Of a stretch of DNA of 24,510 bases, positions 1 to 7,067 are shown in pieces (the stretch's first letter is position 1; each line of letters opens with the position of its first letter). Source of the DNA: a virus; IMG/VR virus record IMGVR_UViG_3300047551_000415, positions 1-24,510 of that record, one strand, 5' to 3'. The notes below the pieces were generated by a model that saw nothing but the letters and a program-made list of their open reading frames with translations, was not told where the DNA came from and did not search any database. The position numbers and the translations under genes were made by a program.

Positions 1-3000
1 CCAGATCCTGACGCCAAGTTCACAGACGGGGTGTAGCTTGTCGCAACCGTTCCAAAGCTTGTGACGTAACTGATGTCCCAAGCGTCTTGATTTGCTGCGC
101 TTGTCGCTGATCTAAAGCCGACGCTAAATTCAGCGACCGCGACTTGAAGGTACGACCAGCCCGAGTTCGTTTCTCCAATCCAAACGCAGTCGTAAGAGCC
201 GTCGTTACCCCAACGAACAGTAAGTGGAGAGGCGCCGCCCGTGCAAATACAGCTCGCCGCGCTGTTATACCCGCCAGCGGAATACGCATAGTTTCCGATG
301 TGATATTCCCACATCGTGTTACCGCTGTAGTTGTAGATGTAGACCTTCATGCGCCACATCGAATCGTTGGCGCGAAATGGAAGTCGAATCTTTATCGCGC
401 CGGTCTGGTTTCCATCCCACGAAGCGGCTGCGCCTTTCGGGCTTACCCAACGTGTTGTTCCGTTCCCCGTCGATGCTCCCCACGCGGTGCTACCAATGAC
501 TCCCGTCGTCGTAAGACCACCAGAGCTGGCGAGGAACAGACGTTCCGTCCCGTCAAACTGAAACGACAGACCAGTTTCGGCGCCGCGCGAATTAATTATG
601 TGCGTCGCGCCGTTCGCGTCGAGATCAATCGAGTCCCAATCTGCCGTGCCATTTTGCACCCGGATAATTCCGCGAGCGACCAAATCAGAGGTCGCAGTTA
701 CGCTTCCCGATACGGTTCCTCCAGAGAGCGGCAGCGCGTAGGAGCTGTAGTTGCCGCTGTGCAGCACTTGCTGGTTGTTTACGTACAGCTCTTGGTTCAA
801 ATAGAACGCTTGAGAACCGTAGATGTGGCACCACGAGCTGTTCGCTGGGCCGAGCTGAATCCATCCGTACGGCGTGGTATTTCGCAGACCCCAGTCGCCC
901 ATTCCTATGTAATAGCCAGAAGCAAGCGTAACTGCGGTGGTGCTGTTTTGAAGAGTTAAACCCCCACTCAATGTTCCGCCGGTTAATGGGAGAGCGTAAG
1001 AGCTGTAGTTACTTGTCGTGAGACCGCCGCTAACAGATCCGGCGGTGTCTGCGTAGCCGGCGCTTATTTTTTGCCAAGATCCCCACGACCCGCCCTCGCG
1101 AACACGAGTCGAAAGGTATTTGTCTGTCGTATTGTACCGAGGGATAGCAAGTTGCAGCGCGTAACTGCTGTATGCGTAGTCATTGCCAAGACCTAACGCT
1201 AGACCGTAGAACTGCGACGATCCAGTTCCCGGCCCTTGACCAGTACCCTGTATGAAAAACGGGCCAAAATTTGTAACGCTGTCAAATCCTGATCCGAACC
1301 CGCTGTGCGCGACTCCCATATTGTTAAACAGTTGAGTCGATGACAGGCCGTTGAGCTGCGCGGCAGATCCGCTGATCGAAATTGCCCAAGTGCCGGACGC
1401 GCCGCTGCCAGTAAGTGACGGTGAGTAGCTGGTGTAGTTACCGGCGTGGAGGACGCGATTTCCGTTTACGAGCGGTGCGTTGTTGAATGACGCGCCGCCA
1501 GCGTAGATATGCGAAGAGGCAATCGATTGGTCGCCGTAGAACTTAAACTCGCCACCGTATCCGACGCCGTCTATCGTCGGGTTCGCATCGGTGACTTCCA
1601 TGTAACAGTCGATCGGCCCATCGAGAATGCCAAACTTTGGCGCGATCATCTCGGTGCCAGAAACTCTCCCGCTGAAGCTGGAATACCCGCTGTAGTTGCC
1701 AGCGTGGAGGATAAAGTCGCCGTTAATTCGGAGACCGCTATTATCACGCACTTCGATTGTGTGAGAGCTAACCCCTGCGCGGTGGAACGCAAGCGCGACG
1801 GTTCCTCCGTCTGTATTTTTTAGCTCAAGCTGCGAGTTGTTCCAACTGCCAGCAGTTGATCCGATATTCCCGCCGATGGCATTAAGAGATGATCGCCCAA
1901 GTCCTCCAACGGTGAGATTTGGTGCATACAATTCGCCGGTCAGCGTTCCGCCGCTTAATGGGAGGGCGTAGCTGCTGTAGTTGCCAGCGTGGAGGACTTG
2001 GTTTCCGCCTTGGGTAAGTGCGCCGCGAACAATGTTGGTATTGCCAGCGTGATCGATAGCGATCGCCGTCTTTGCGCCGGTCGCAAAGCTGTCGGTCGTC
2101 GCGAAATACATCTTGGTGCCGTATGCACCAGACGACTGGACATAGATGCCAGCCTGCGCGGACCCCGCTGACCAGCTCCATGTAATTCCTTGCGCGTAGT
2201 CGGCGCTAGACGCGCCAGCAAAGTTGAACCCGTACAGGGTCGTCCCCGGCGTTGTTACATTGATCGCGGCAGGGGCTAACGAGCTGGTAATCGCTCCACT
2301 AACGGTGCCGCCAGCATTCGAAAACGGGGTAAACCCAAGCGCGGTCGTCACGTTGCTCGAGGTGATCTCGCCGCGAATCGTCGCCGAGCTTTTGTTCTCG
2401 ACGTTACCGAGACCGACGTCGCTCGATGTGAGCGTGACAGCTCCGGTGCGACCGGCGACGGAAGTGACCGCGTCGGTGAAGGACATCACACCAGTCGAGC
2501 TGTTGTAGCTCAATGAACCAGAGGCGGAGATCGCTGAACGCGCACCAGCGGTTGTAACGTAGCCAGAGTCATTCGTAAACGCGCTGACATTCGTCGGCTG
2601 CGTATACGAGAACACGCCAGTCGATGAGTTATACGAAAGCGACCCGGTCGCGCTTACGGCTGAACGCGCACGGGCGTTCGTGAAGTACAGGTTCGTGCTG
2701 CCTTCAGGAACTGCATCTGTGCTTCCGGGGGAGGCAGAGATCTCAACGTACGCAGAGCCAGACCAGCGATAGGTCTTATTGGTGTCGAGCGTAACGTAGA
2801 TCTTGCCTGTTTCCCCCGTACCAGGAAGCGCAGCGAGGTTAGCCCCTTCGACGACGTCGTCAACGTAGGACGGCAGCTGTGTAGACGGCACTTTCCCGCT
2901 TCCGTCGAGCGAAGCGTAGCCGTTGGCCACGCCTTTGTTCGAGGCGGACTCTTTCTGACCTAGCTCGGTGTTGATGTTCGTGAAGTTGCTATCAACCTCA

Positions 3001-3050
3001 CTGTTAGTCAACGGCGAGCCTTTGCCAGCGCGGGTAGTGATCGTTGCCAT
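1..3050 (-). CDS. Tail fibre / receptor-binding protein, 3' end outside the window
   Basis: The minus-strand frame is open from an ATG at 3050 to the left edge with no stop, giving about 1,016 residues of an incomplete protein. The N-terminus reads MATITTRAGKGSPLTNSEVD, a common opening of phage fibres that would dock on the tail. The shaft carries five NYSSY-type units (HAGNYSSY, HSGNYSSY and variants) near 1991, 1706, 1448, 1010 and 761, several followed by YALPLSGGT. This is the familiar side-fibre repeat. A segment near 1080-1130 reads WGSWQKI, also typical of fibre tips. A Shine-Dalgarno-like GGGAAG lies just upstream. It is the last gene seen and probably encodes host adsorption. The C-terminal tip or chaperone is not visible. 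Fibre role is confident from repeats and position; the receptor is unknown. Confidence 0.88.
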   Translation of the reverse strand, partial: MATITTRAGKGSPLTNSEVDSNFTNINTELGQKESASNKGVANGYASLDGSGKVPSTQLPSYVDDVVEGANLAALPGTGETGKIYVTLDTNKTYRWSGSAYVEISASPGSTDAVPEGSTNLYFTNARARSAVSATGSLSYNSSTGVFSYTQPTNVSAFTNDSGYVTTAGARSAISASGSLSYNSSTGVMSFTDAVTSVAGRTGAVTLTSSDVGLGNVENKSSATIRGEITSSNVTTALGFTPFSNAGGTVSGAITSSLAPAAINVTTPGTTLYGFNFAGASSADYAQGITWSWSAGSAQAGIYVQSSGAYGTKMYFATTDSFATGAKTAIAIDHAGNTNIVRGALTQGGNQVLHAGNYSSYALPLSGGTLTGELYAPNLTVGGLGRSSLNAIGGNIGSTAGSWNNSQLELKNTDGGTVALAFHRAGVSSHTIEVRDNSGLRINGDFILHAGNYSGYSSFSGRVSGTEMIAPKFGILDGPIDCYMEVTDANPTIDGVGYGGEFKFYGDQSIASSHIYAGGASFNNAPLVNGNRVLHAGNYTSYSPSLTGSGASGTWAISISGSAAQLNGLSSTQLFNNMGVAHSGFGSGFDSVTNFGPFFIQGTGQGPGTGSSQFYGLALGLGNDYAYSSYALQLAIPRYNTTDKYLSTRVREGGSWGSWQKISAGYADTAGSVSGGLTTSNYSSYALPLTGGTLSGGLTLQNSTTAVTLASGYYIGMGDWGLRNTTPYGWIQLGPANSSWCHIYGSQAFYLNQELYVNNQQVLHSGNYSSYALPLSGGTVSGSVTATSDLVARGIIRVQNGTADWDSIDLDANGATHIINSRGAETGLSFQFDGTERLFLASSGGLTTTGVIGSTAWGASTGNGTTRWVSPKGAAASWDGNQTGAIKIRLPFRANDSMWRMKVYIYNYSGNTMWEYHIGNYAYSAGGYNSAASCICTGGASPLTVRWGNDGSYDCVWIGETNSGWSYLQVAVAEFSVGFRSATSAANQDAWDISYVTSFGTVATSYTPSVNLASGS

Positions 3051-3083
3051 GCTGCTTCCCTAACGACTAGTGACGGAAAGGAT

Positions 3084-3102
3084 GGGCGTGAGAGACACGC
3101 CC
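3084..3102 (-). terminator. Hairpin between small structural gene and tail fibre
   Basis: A perfect 7-bp stem GGGCGTG / CACGCCC with loop TCTCT (minus strand) starts 5 bases after the TAA of the upstream gene. It is followed by ATCCTTTCC, not a clean U-run. It may be a weak terminator or an RNA-processing/stability hairpin that separates fibre expression from the upstream operon. Confidence 0.45.
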
Positions 3103-3107
3103 TCCTA

Positions 3108-3569
3108 TTAGACTGCGGACAGAGTGATCGTCCACGTCACCGTCATAGCGTCGTCTGCGGCCTTGTTTACAACTGCGAACACTGTACGGCAGAGCATGTC
3201 GCCAGCAGACGAATCGTTGAAGATCCCCGCTTCGGTAACAGCGCCAGTCGCATCGCCCGGCTCGAACGAAGCCACATACACGACCTTCTCGTTGTTCGAG
3301 CCGGAGATCGTGGTCGAGTCGAGGGCTTCACGCGAGCCCAGAAGGCTTACGAGATCCGTCTGACCCGCAGCAGCAGCAGTCGTGCCCGCGCCGAGTGCCA
3401 TATGCGACATGACAGACTTGGCCGTGCCGACCATGCGGCTGATGATGTAGGCAAGGCCAGCGTTGACCACGAGGTTATCGACCTCGCGCTCATCTTTGAC
3501 GTTGCCGTCCTTGTCGCGCAGAACGATGTTCAGGCGACCCTTCACTTTCAAGTCTTCGAGAGTTTTCAC
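3108..3569 (-). CDS. Small phage structural protein, tail-fibre-linked
   Basis: This 153-residue protein starts at GTG (3569), with GAGG eight bases upstream. It contains VDNLVVNAGLAYIISRM and MSHMALGAGTTAAAAGQT, a pattern I recognise from conserved small proteins next to fibre genes in many tailed phages. The second half is beta-rich and ends TVTWTITLSAV, suggesting a compact beta-sandwich. It sits between the repeat protein and the fibre, so a role in the distal tail or fibre base is likely. No enzymatic motif, signal peptide or membrane segment is visible. The molecular role is not known to me; the structural assignment rests on neighbourhood and family resemblance. Confidence 0.7.
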   Translation of the reverse strand: MKTLEDLKVKGRLNIVLRDKDGNVKDEREVDNLVVNAGLAYIISRMVGTAKSVMSHMALGAGTTAAAAGQTDLVSLLGSREALDSTTISGSNNEKVVYVASFEPGDATGAVTEAGIFNDSSAGDMLCRTVFAVVNKAADDAMTVTWTITLSAV

Positions 3570-3584
3570 CGTGAGGTCCTCATA

Positions 3585-5441
3585 TCAGGTAAATGAACGG
3601 GAAGCGCCAACATAGTCCTCTGCGAAGTACGAAAACTCGCAGTACCCCTGAGAGCGCAGCGTTCCCGAACTCGCTACACCCGCAGAATCCGTTTTTCCAA
3701 GACCAGCCGTTCTGAACGACGAGTCAGATACGCTCATCGCGTCAGAGGTGGGCTTGGAAATCCCTAATGCACGTGCATCGGCAACACCGAGCGATTCAGT
3801 CGGGTTTCGTAGGAATACGAGAACTCGATAGATCACGTCGCTGAACGTAGCCGTGTCAGATACAGCCTTGCTTACCGTGAGACTGTCCGTATCGGACAGC
3901 GAAGCTGCATCTGAAACTGGCTTGCTCAGGTCGTGTGCAGCGGCGTCTGATGCGCCTGCAGCGTCAGCCGACGGCTTGCTCATATCCTTGCGAGCAATAA
4001 CGTCCTGTGCCCCCGCGATCTCAAAAATGTTCTTGGCCGCGCTAAGGGCAGCGTCGTCCGCAAGCATGGCGCTGTCCGCGCTCGGCTTGTCGATGAACTT
4101 GGCAGATATGTCCTGCGCAGCCATGGCATCGGAGAGCGGCTTGCTTGAATCTTTGGCGGCTTCGTCGTTGAACGAGAGCGATTCGTTCGTGAACTTGATG
4201 AAGCTCACTTCCTGGTCGTCTTCGATTGACGCCGCACCATCGATATCGTCGGTAGCGTTGACCAGGTCATCGAACTTGCGATCGAAGTTCACCTGTCGGC
4301 TGAACAGATCTTCCGCCGTGAACGCGTCCAAGATTGGCTTGCTCGCCAACAGAGCCGCCGCGTCGGAGAAGGTCGCCGTGTCGTCGGTGGCTTTCAGGAT
4401 GCCCCTGATCGCTGCGTCGAACGCTGCAGCACTGTCCTCGGACGCTTTCAAGAAGGCGAGGGTGCTGTCCTCAGATAACCCTGCGCTGTCGGCCAACGGC
4501 TTGGCGGCGTCGTAACGGGGGGCGTCTGCCAGCGAAGCCACGTCCGTGACGGGCTTGGACAGGTTCAGGTTGGAATCTTCGAGGACCTGCGCGGTCTCGA
4601 ACGACGCTTTGGTGAACGCGCTGACCAGGCTATCTAACAGCTCTCCAGCGTCTGCGAGAGACTTAACGGTCGCCAGTGTCGGAAAGTCGACAGCACCCGT
4701 GGCGTCATCGAACGCCCGGACATAGTTCACTTGGCGGTAGAAGAGATCGCTCGTGGTAGCGAGGTGTGTGGCCAGCTTGAAGAAGCCCATCTCTTGGTCG
4801 TCTTCAATCGTTGCCGCGCCGTCGATGTCATCGGTCGCACCGACTCCGTCTTCGAGCGGTTTTTGCAGTGCGTACGAGCTGGTGTCCGACAGAGCCGCCG
4901 CGTCACCCACCGCCTTGTAGAGCTCGGCAGTAGCCGCGTCGATGAGCGCACACATGTCGGCCACGCTCTTCTCGGTCGACAGGGTGGTGTCTTCCAAGAC
5001 GCTGGCCACATCGATAAGCGGCTTCTGGACGACGCTACGGAGCGCGTCACCAACGTGTGGGTTGTCCAGGAGGAGCTTTGCGAGGCTGTACGCGCGCTGG
5101 TCAGAGAAGCTAGCCGTTTCGGAGACGCCTTTGCTGACAGCTAGAACGTCGTCGTCGCCAATAGAAAGGACGTCCGAAAGCGGCTTCTCGACGAGGGCAA
5201 CGTAGCGATCGATCGCGCCAAAGGCATCCAGGAGCGTCTTGTTGAAGCTCTTATCAGCCGAGTCGCTCGTCTGGATCTCTTCAGTACGCTCAAGAAGGAG
5301 GAGGAACAGGCCAACCTCGTAGACGAGGTTGAATACCCGGGCCTTGACCTCCGCCGCCATGGCAGGGGCGGACGCAACGGCGGCGATGGTTCGCGCCGAT
5401 ACGAGGCCCTTAAGGATCTGCCAGGCAGCGGTCAGCTTCAC
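3585..5441 (-). CDS. Repeat-rich phage tail/virion structural protein
   Basis: This 618-residue protein starts at GTG, which overlaps the TGA of the upstream gene (GTGA), with AGAGG seven bases before it. After an N-terminal helix and a hydrophobic stretch (about residues 36-50), it is mostly degenerate repeats of the form SKPxSDAASLSDxxxL, each about 15-20 residues and rich in Asp, Ser and Ala. Two larger blocks recur: DDIDGA(A/S)IEDDQE near residues 204 and 398, and LF.RQVN near 230 and 378. The C-terminus has GYCEFSYFAEDYVGASRSF, an ending I associate with structural proteins of marine podoviruses. It lies between a baseplate-like gene and the fibre genes, so a tail-spike, fibre-adaptor or surface-decoration role is plausible. 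Exact function unknown. Confidence 0.72.
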   Translation of the reverse strand: MKLTAAWQILKGLVSARTIAAVASAPAMAAEVKARVFNLVYEVGLFLLLLERTEEIQTSDSADKSFNKTLLDAFGAIDRYVALVEKPLSDVLSIGDDDVLAVSKGVSETASFSDQRAYSLAKLLLDNPHVGDALRSVVQKPLIDVASVLEDTTLSTEKSVADMCALIDAATAELYKAVGDAAALSDTSSYALQKPLEDGVGATDDIDGAATIEDDQEMGFFKLATHLATTSDLFYRQVNYVRAFDDATGAVDFPTLATVKSLADAGELLDSLVSAFTKASFETAQVLEDSNLNLSKPVTDVASLADAPRYDAAKPLADSAGLSEDSTLAFLKASEDSAAAFDAAIRGILKATDDTATFSDAAALLASKPILDAFTAEDLFSRQVNFDRKFDDLVNATDDIDGAASIEDDQEVSFIKFTNESLSFNDEAAKDSSKPLSDAMAAQDISAKFIDKPSADSAMLADDAALSAAKNIFEIAGAQDVIARKDMSKPSADAAGASDAAAHDLSKPVSDAASLSDTDSLTVSKAVSDTATFSDVIYRVLVFLRNPTESLGVADARALGISKPTSDAMSVSDSSFRTAGLGKTDSAGVASSGTLRSQGYCEFSYFAEDYVGASRSFT

Positions 5442-5776
5442 GCAATGTCCTCTCGGACGCGGAACTTGAGCAGGTCATAGACGGTCTGGCGGGCCCCTGT
5501 TGAAGCCCAGTAAATCTCGACCTCGCCCTCGTAGTCTCCGGCGGCTACATTGAGGTCCCCCGACCCCCATGCAATGATTGCCTTACCCGTCGTGGCTTCC
5601 TGGGGGTTGATGTACATCAGCCTTGAGAAGAGGGCGGTCGTGCCGCCAACAGCCCGGAAATGGAGCGTAGCCGTAGCTCCGGTAAGGTCGATCGGGTCGC
5701 CCGTATTTTCGTCGGTGAGCGTGACACTAACTTGGGGGTAGGTGTCGCCCTGAACCAGTTTGATTCTCTCAGCCAT
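5438..5776 (-). CDS. BppU-like baseplate/fibre-anchoring protein
   Basis: This 112-residue protein begins MAERIKLVQGDTYPQVSVTL and continues with TDENTGDPIDLTGATATLHF. The pattern (a promise of range-limited values, then a beta-sandwich) matches the N-terminal domain of phage baseplate upper proteins (BppU, DUF2479 family), which attaches receptor-binding proteins to the tail. The ATG at 5776 is preceded by AGGGG, part of an inverted repeat. The stop overlaps the GTG of the 618-residue repeat protein by four bases, so the two are probably translationally coupled and may form one complex. Only the anchor domain is present, with no receptor-binding C-terminus, so that role may be supplied by the downstream gene. 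Confidence 0.65.
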   Translation of the reverse strand: MAERIKLVQGDTYPQVSVTLTDENTGDPIDLTGATATLHFRAVGGTTALFSRLMYINPQEATTGKAIIAWGSGDLNVAAGDYEGEVEIYWASTGARQTVYDLLKFRVREDIA

Positions 5777-5780
5777 CCTA

Positions 5781-5828
5781 ACCCCTGCTCGTATAGGTTG
5801 AGGTGCCCCGCTCGATATTAGCAGGGGT
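5781..5828 (-). promoter_or_regulatory. Inverted repeat overlapping the RBS of the BppU-like gene
   Basis: Arms ACCCCTGCT (5781-5789) and AGCAGGGGT (5820-5828) are perfectly complementary over 9 bp with a 30-base loop. On the minus strand the downstream arm contains AGGGG, the Shine-Dalgarno of the gene starting at 5776, so folding would hide it. An extended -10-like TGGTATATT lies just before the first arm. This may be a translational control hairpin, an internal promoter region, or both. Confidence 0.4.
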
Positions 5829-5851
5829 AATATACCATTGCACGGGTATGC

Positions 5852-6337
5852 TCATATACTGGTCAGGTACAGCGCCCGTTCGTCCTGGCGGCGCTTGACC
5901 AGCCCAGGCAGGACCCGACCCGCTGCCTTAGTCCACTTGTTAAACTCATCGGCGGCTTCCTCAAACTCCCCCCGGTTGGTCTTCATCCGCAGCCCACTTC
6001 GCTGCAGATTGCCGAGGCCCACGTTGAAACTGAAGGAAACCAGAGCGTCGAAGACGCCTTGGCGACCAACAGAAGCAGGGCAAAGTCGAAGAACCCCGCG
6101 CTCAAACCTCTCAAGGTCTTGAGCAAGGATAGCGTCCACCTCTCCCATGCTGAGGACCCGGTCCCAGCCAGTGGGTATCGGTAAACCGCGCCGCTCTTCA
6201 AAGGGTACCCTCCCGTGAGCTGGGTCGATGACATGGCCAACACCTACGGTCCACAACAAGGCGGGGCAGCGGTAAGGCTTCGTCCTCACCCCCTCGTGGT
6301 GCTTGATCATGCTGATGGCGGCGGGGGAGACTTTCAC
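5852..6337 (-). CDS. Endolysin, GH24 (T4-type) lysozyme
   Basis: This 161-residue enzyme hydrolyses the MurNAc-GlcNAc bond of peptidoglycan to lyse the host. The catalytic signature is clear: Glu15 in HHEG, Cys24 eight residues later, and Thr30 after a further five, within LLWTVGVGH. This matches the E-8-D/C-5-T triad of the GH24 family, with Cys in place of the more common Asp. Length is close to T4 lysozyme. The N-terminus has no signal or SAR segment, so release should depend on the holin upstream. The GTG start at 6337 is chosen because an in-frame TGA lies four codons upstream and no ATG precedes Glu15 at a useful distance. The start overlaps the stop of the 26-residue peptide. Confidence 0.93.
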   Translation of the reverse strand: MKVSPAAISMIKHHEGVRTKPYRCPALLWTVGVGHVIDPAHGRVPFEERRGLPIPTGWDRVLSMGEVDAILAQDLERFERGVLRLCPASVGRQGVFDALVSFSFNVGLGNLQRSGLRMKTNRGEFEEAADEFNKWTKAAGRVLPGLVKRRQDERALYLTSI

Positions 6338-6414
6338 TGCCAGTCTGCCTCATCGGGGTTTGACTCATGCCCGGTTACAAGCGCCCATATAAGAACGATG
6401 TACAGGTGAATCAT
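6334..6414 (-). CDS. 26-residue hydrophobic peptide in the lysis cassette
   Basis: A tiny frame starts at an ATG sharing bases with the holin stop (ATGA) and ends in a TGA sharing bases with the lysozyme start (GTGA). It encodes MIHLYIVLIWALVTG followed by a short acidic tail. Residues 2-14 are hydrophobic, long enough for a short membrane-inserted helix; there is no lipobox cysteine. There is no strong Shine-Dalgarno, so it would rely on coupling from the holin. The perfect bridging of two genes is the main evidence. It could be a lysis regulator, or simply a device that carries ribosomes to the lysozyme. Function unknown. Confidence 0.45.
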   Translation of the reverse strand: MIHLYIVLIWALVTGHESNPDEADWQ

Positions 6415-6896
6415 TTCTTGTTGAACGCCTGAGTACCGAACCAGAAGGCGATGATCGAGGACAGGATCAGCATCTCGTCGTCGCCAAACACATTCTCCAT
6501 AGCAACGGCGAACGGGACACCTTGGTGCCATGCGTACCAGATTCCGGTGATATTCAGCGCCACCAGCTCCAGAACAAAGATGTAGGTAACAACAGGTCTA
6601 ACGCTAGCCCGAAGGTTGATCATCCACTGGCTGGCGCCTTTTCCAATCTCGATATCATGCTGATAGAGCGCCTGCCGCTCCTCCCCAGCCGTCTGTGTTT
6701 GGATCTGATCGAGCTTGATTTCCTCAACTCTAGCCTGGGCCAGGAACCCCTTCTCAGCGAGAGCTAACTCTCGCTCTTTCTGAGCAGAGACCAGGGCGAG
6801 CTCATGCTTCTTATCCTGGCGATCTTGGAGGATTGTCAGAATCTTCGGGAGGCCCCCCGCAAGGAAAGAGAGAAAAGTTGAAACCATCGTCATCAT
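6411..6896 (-). CDS. Holin, 3-TM (GTA_holin_3TM-like)
   Basis: This 161-residue protein has an N-terminal hydrophobic stretch (residues 4-20), a long charged coiled coil (about 24-85, KKHELALVSAQKERELALAE), and two clear membrane segments (about 101-123 and 141-158, ILSSIIAFWFGTQAF). This layout and the final FWFGTQAFNKK resemble the 3-TM holin family first noted in gene-transfer agents. It would form inner-membrane lesions that release the adjacent lysozyme. It begins ATGATG four bases after the preceding gene's stop, in the recurring TAGGCCATG context, and its TGA overlaps the start of the 26-residue peptide. Confidence 0.85.
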   Translation of the reverse strand: MMTMVSTFLSFLAGGLPKILTILQDRQDKKHELALVSAQKERELALAEKGFLAQARVEEIKLDQIQTQTAGEERQALYQHDIEIGKGASQWMINLRASVRPVVTYIFVLELVALNITGIWYAWHQGVPFAVAMENVFGDDEMLILSSIIAFWFGTQAFNKK

Positions 6897-6912
6897 GGCC
6901 TAGTTACCCCGC
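6894..6912 (-). repeat. Gene-junction repeat, copy A
   Basis: GCGGGGTAACTAGGCCATG spans the end of the 50-residue peptide gene and the ATG of the holin. A near-identical copy, one base shorter, sits at 17303-17320, and the last nine bases (TAGGCCATG) recur at 18011-18019. All three are at gene starts. Confidence 0.6.
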
Positions 6913-7052
6913 TTGTTAATGAGGTCAAACAGCGTACGGACTTTTTCCTCCAGTACGGCTACGCGGAGGTCGAGCTTTGAAAGCACGATGATCAAAGTGA
7001 TAAGGGCAAGGACCACTGGCCATGCTCTTACGAATATTTCAAATGCGTCCAC
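6900..7052 (-). CDS. 50-residue membrane peptide, likely lysis-associated
   Basis: A GTG at 7052, preceded by GAGGGGGG at a five-base spacing, opens a 50-residue frame beginning MDAFEIFVRAWPVVLALITL. Residues 12-24 are hydrophobic (one membrane helix), followed by a short amphipathic, coiled-coil-like tail ending LFDLINKRGN. There is no cysteine. It lies between the 1,822-residue virion gene and the holin, so it is probably a lysis accessory: a second small holin, antiholin or membrane-anchored regulator. It resembles many unnamed phage membrane peptides with one TM and one coil. No recognisable Rz/Rz1 spanin pair is seen nearby. Confidence 0.72.
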   Translation of the reverse strand: MDAFEIFVRAWPVVLALITLIIVLSKLDLRVAVLEEKVRTLFDLINKRGN

Positions 7053-7067
7053 GGATGCCCCCCTCTA

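Noticed and set aside
144-959. 271-residue plus-strand open frame opposite the tail fibre
   Set aside because: The minus frame is open over all 3,050 bases and encodes classic fibre repeats, so this is a shadow.
1-3050. Diversity-generating retroelement target in the tail fibre
   Set aside because: No reverse transcriptase, template repeat or A-directed variable segment is visible in the window.
6334-6531. 65-residue frame starting at 6531
   Set aside because: Its N-terminal half is an out-of-frame reading of the holin; only the last 26 residues extend past the holin and are bridged by overlaps.
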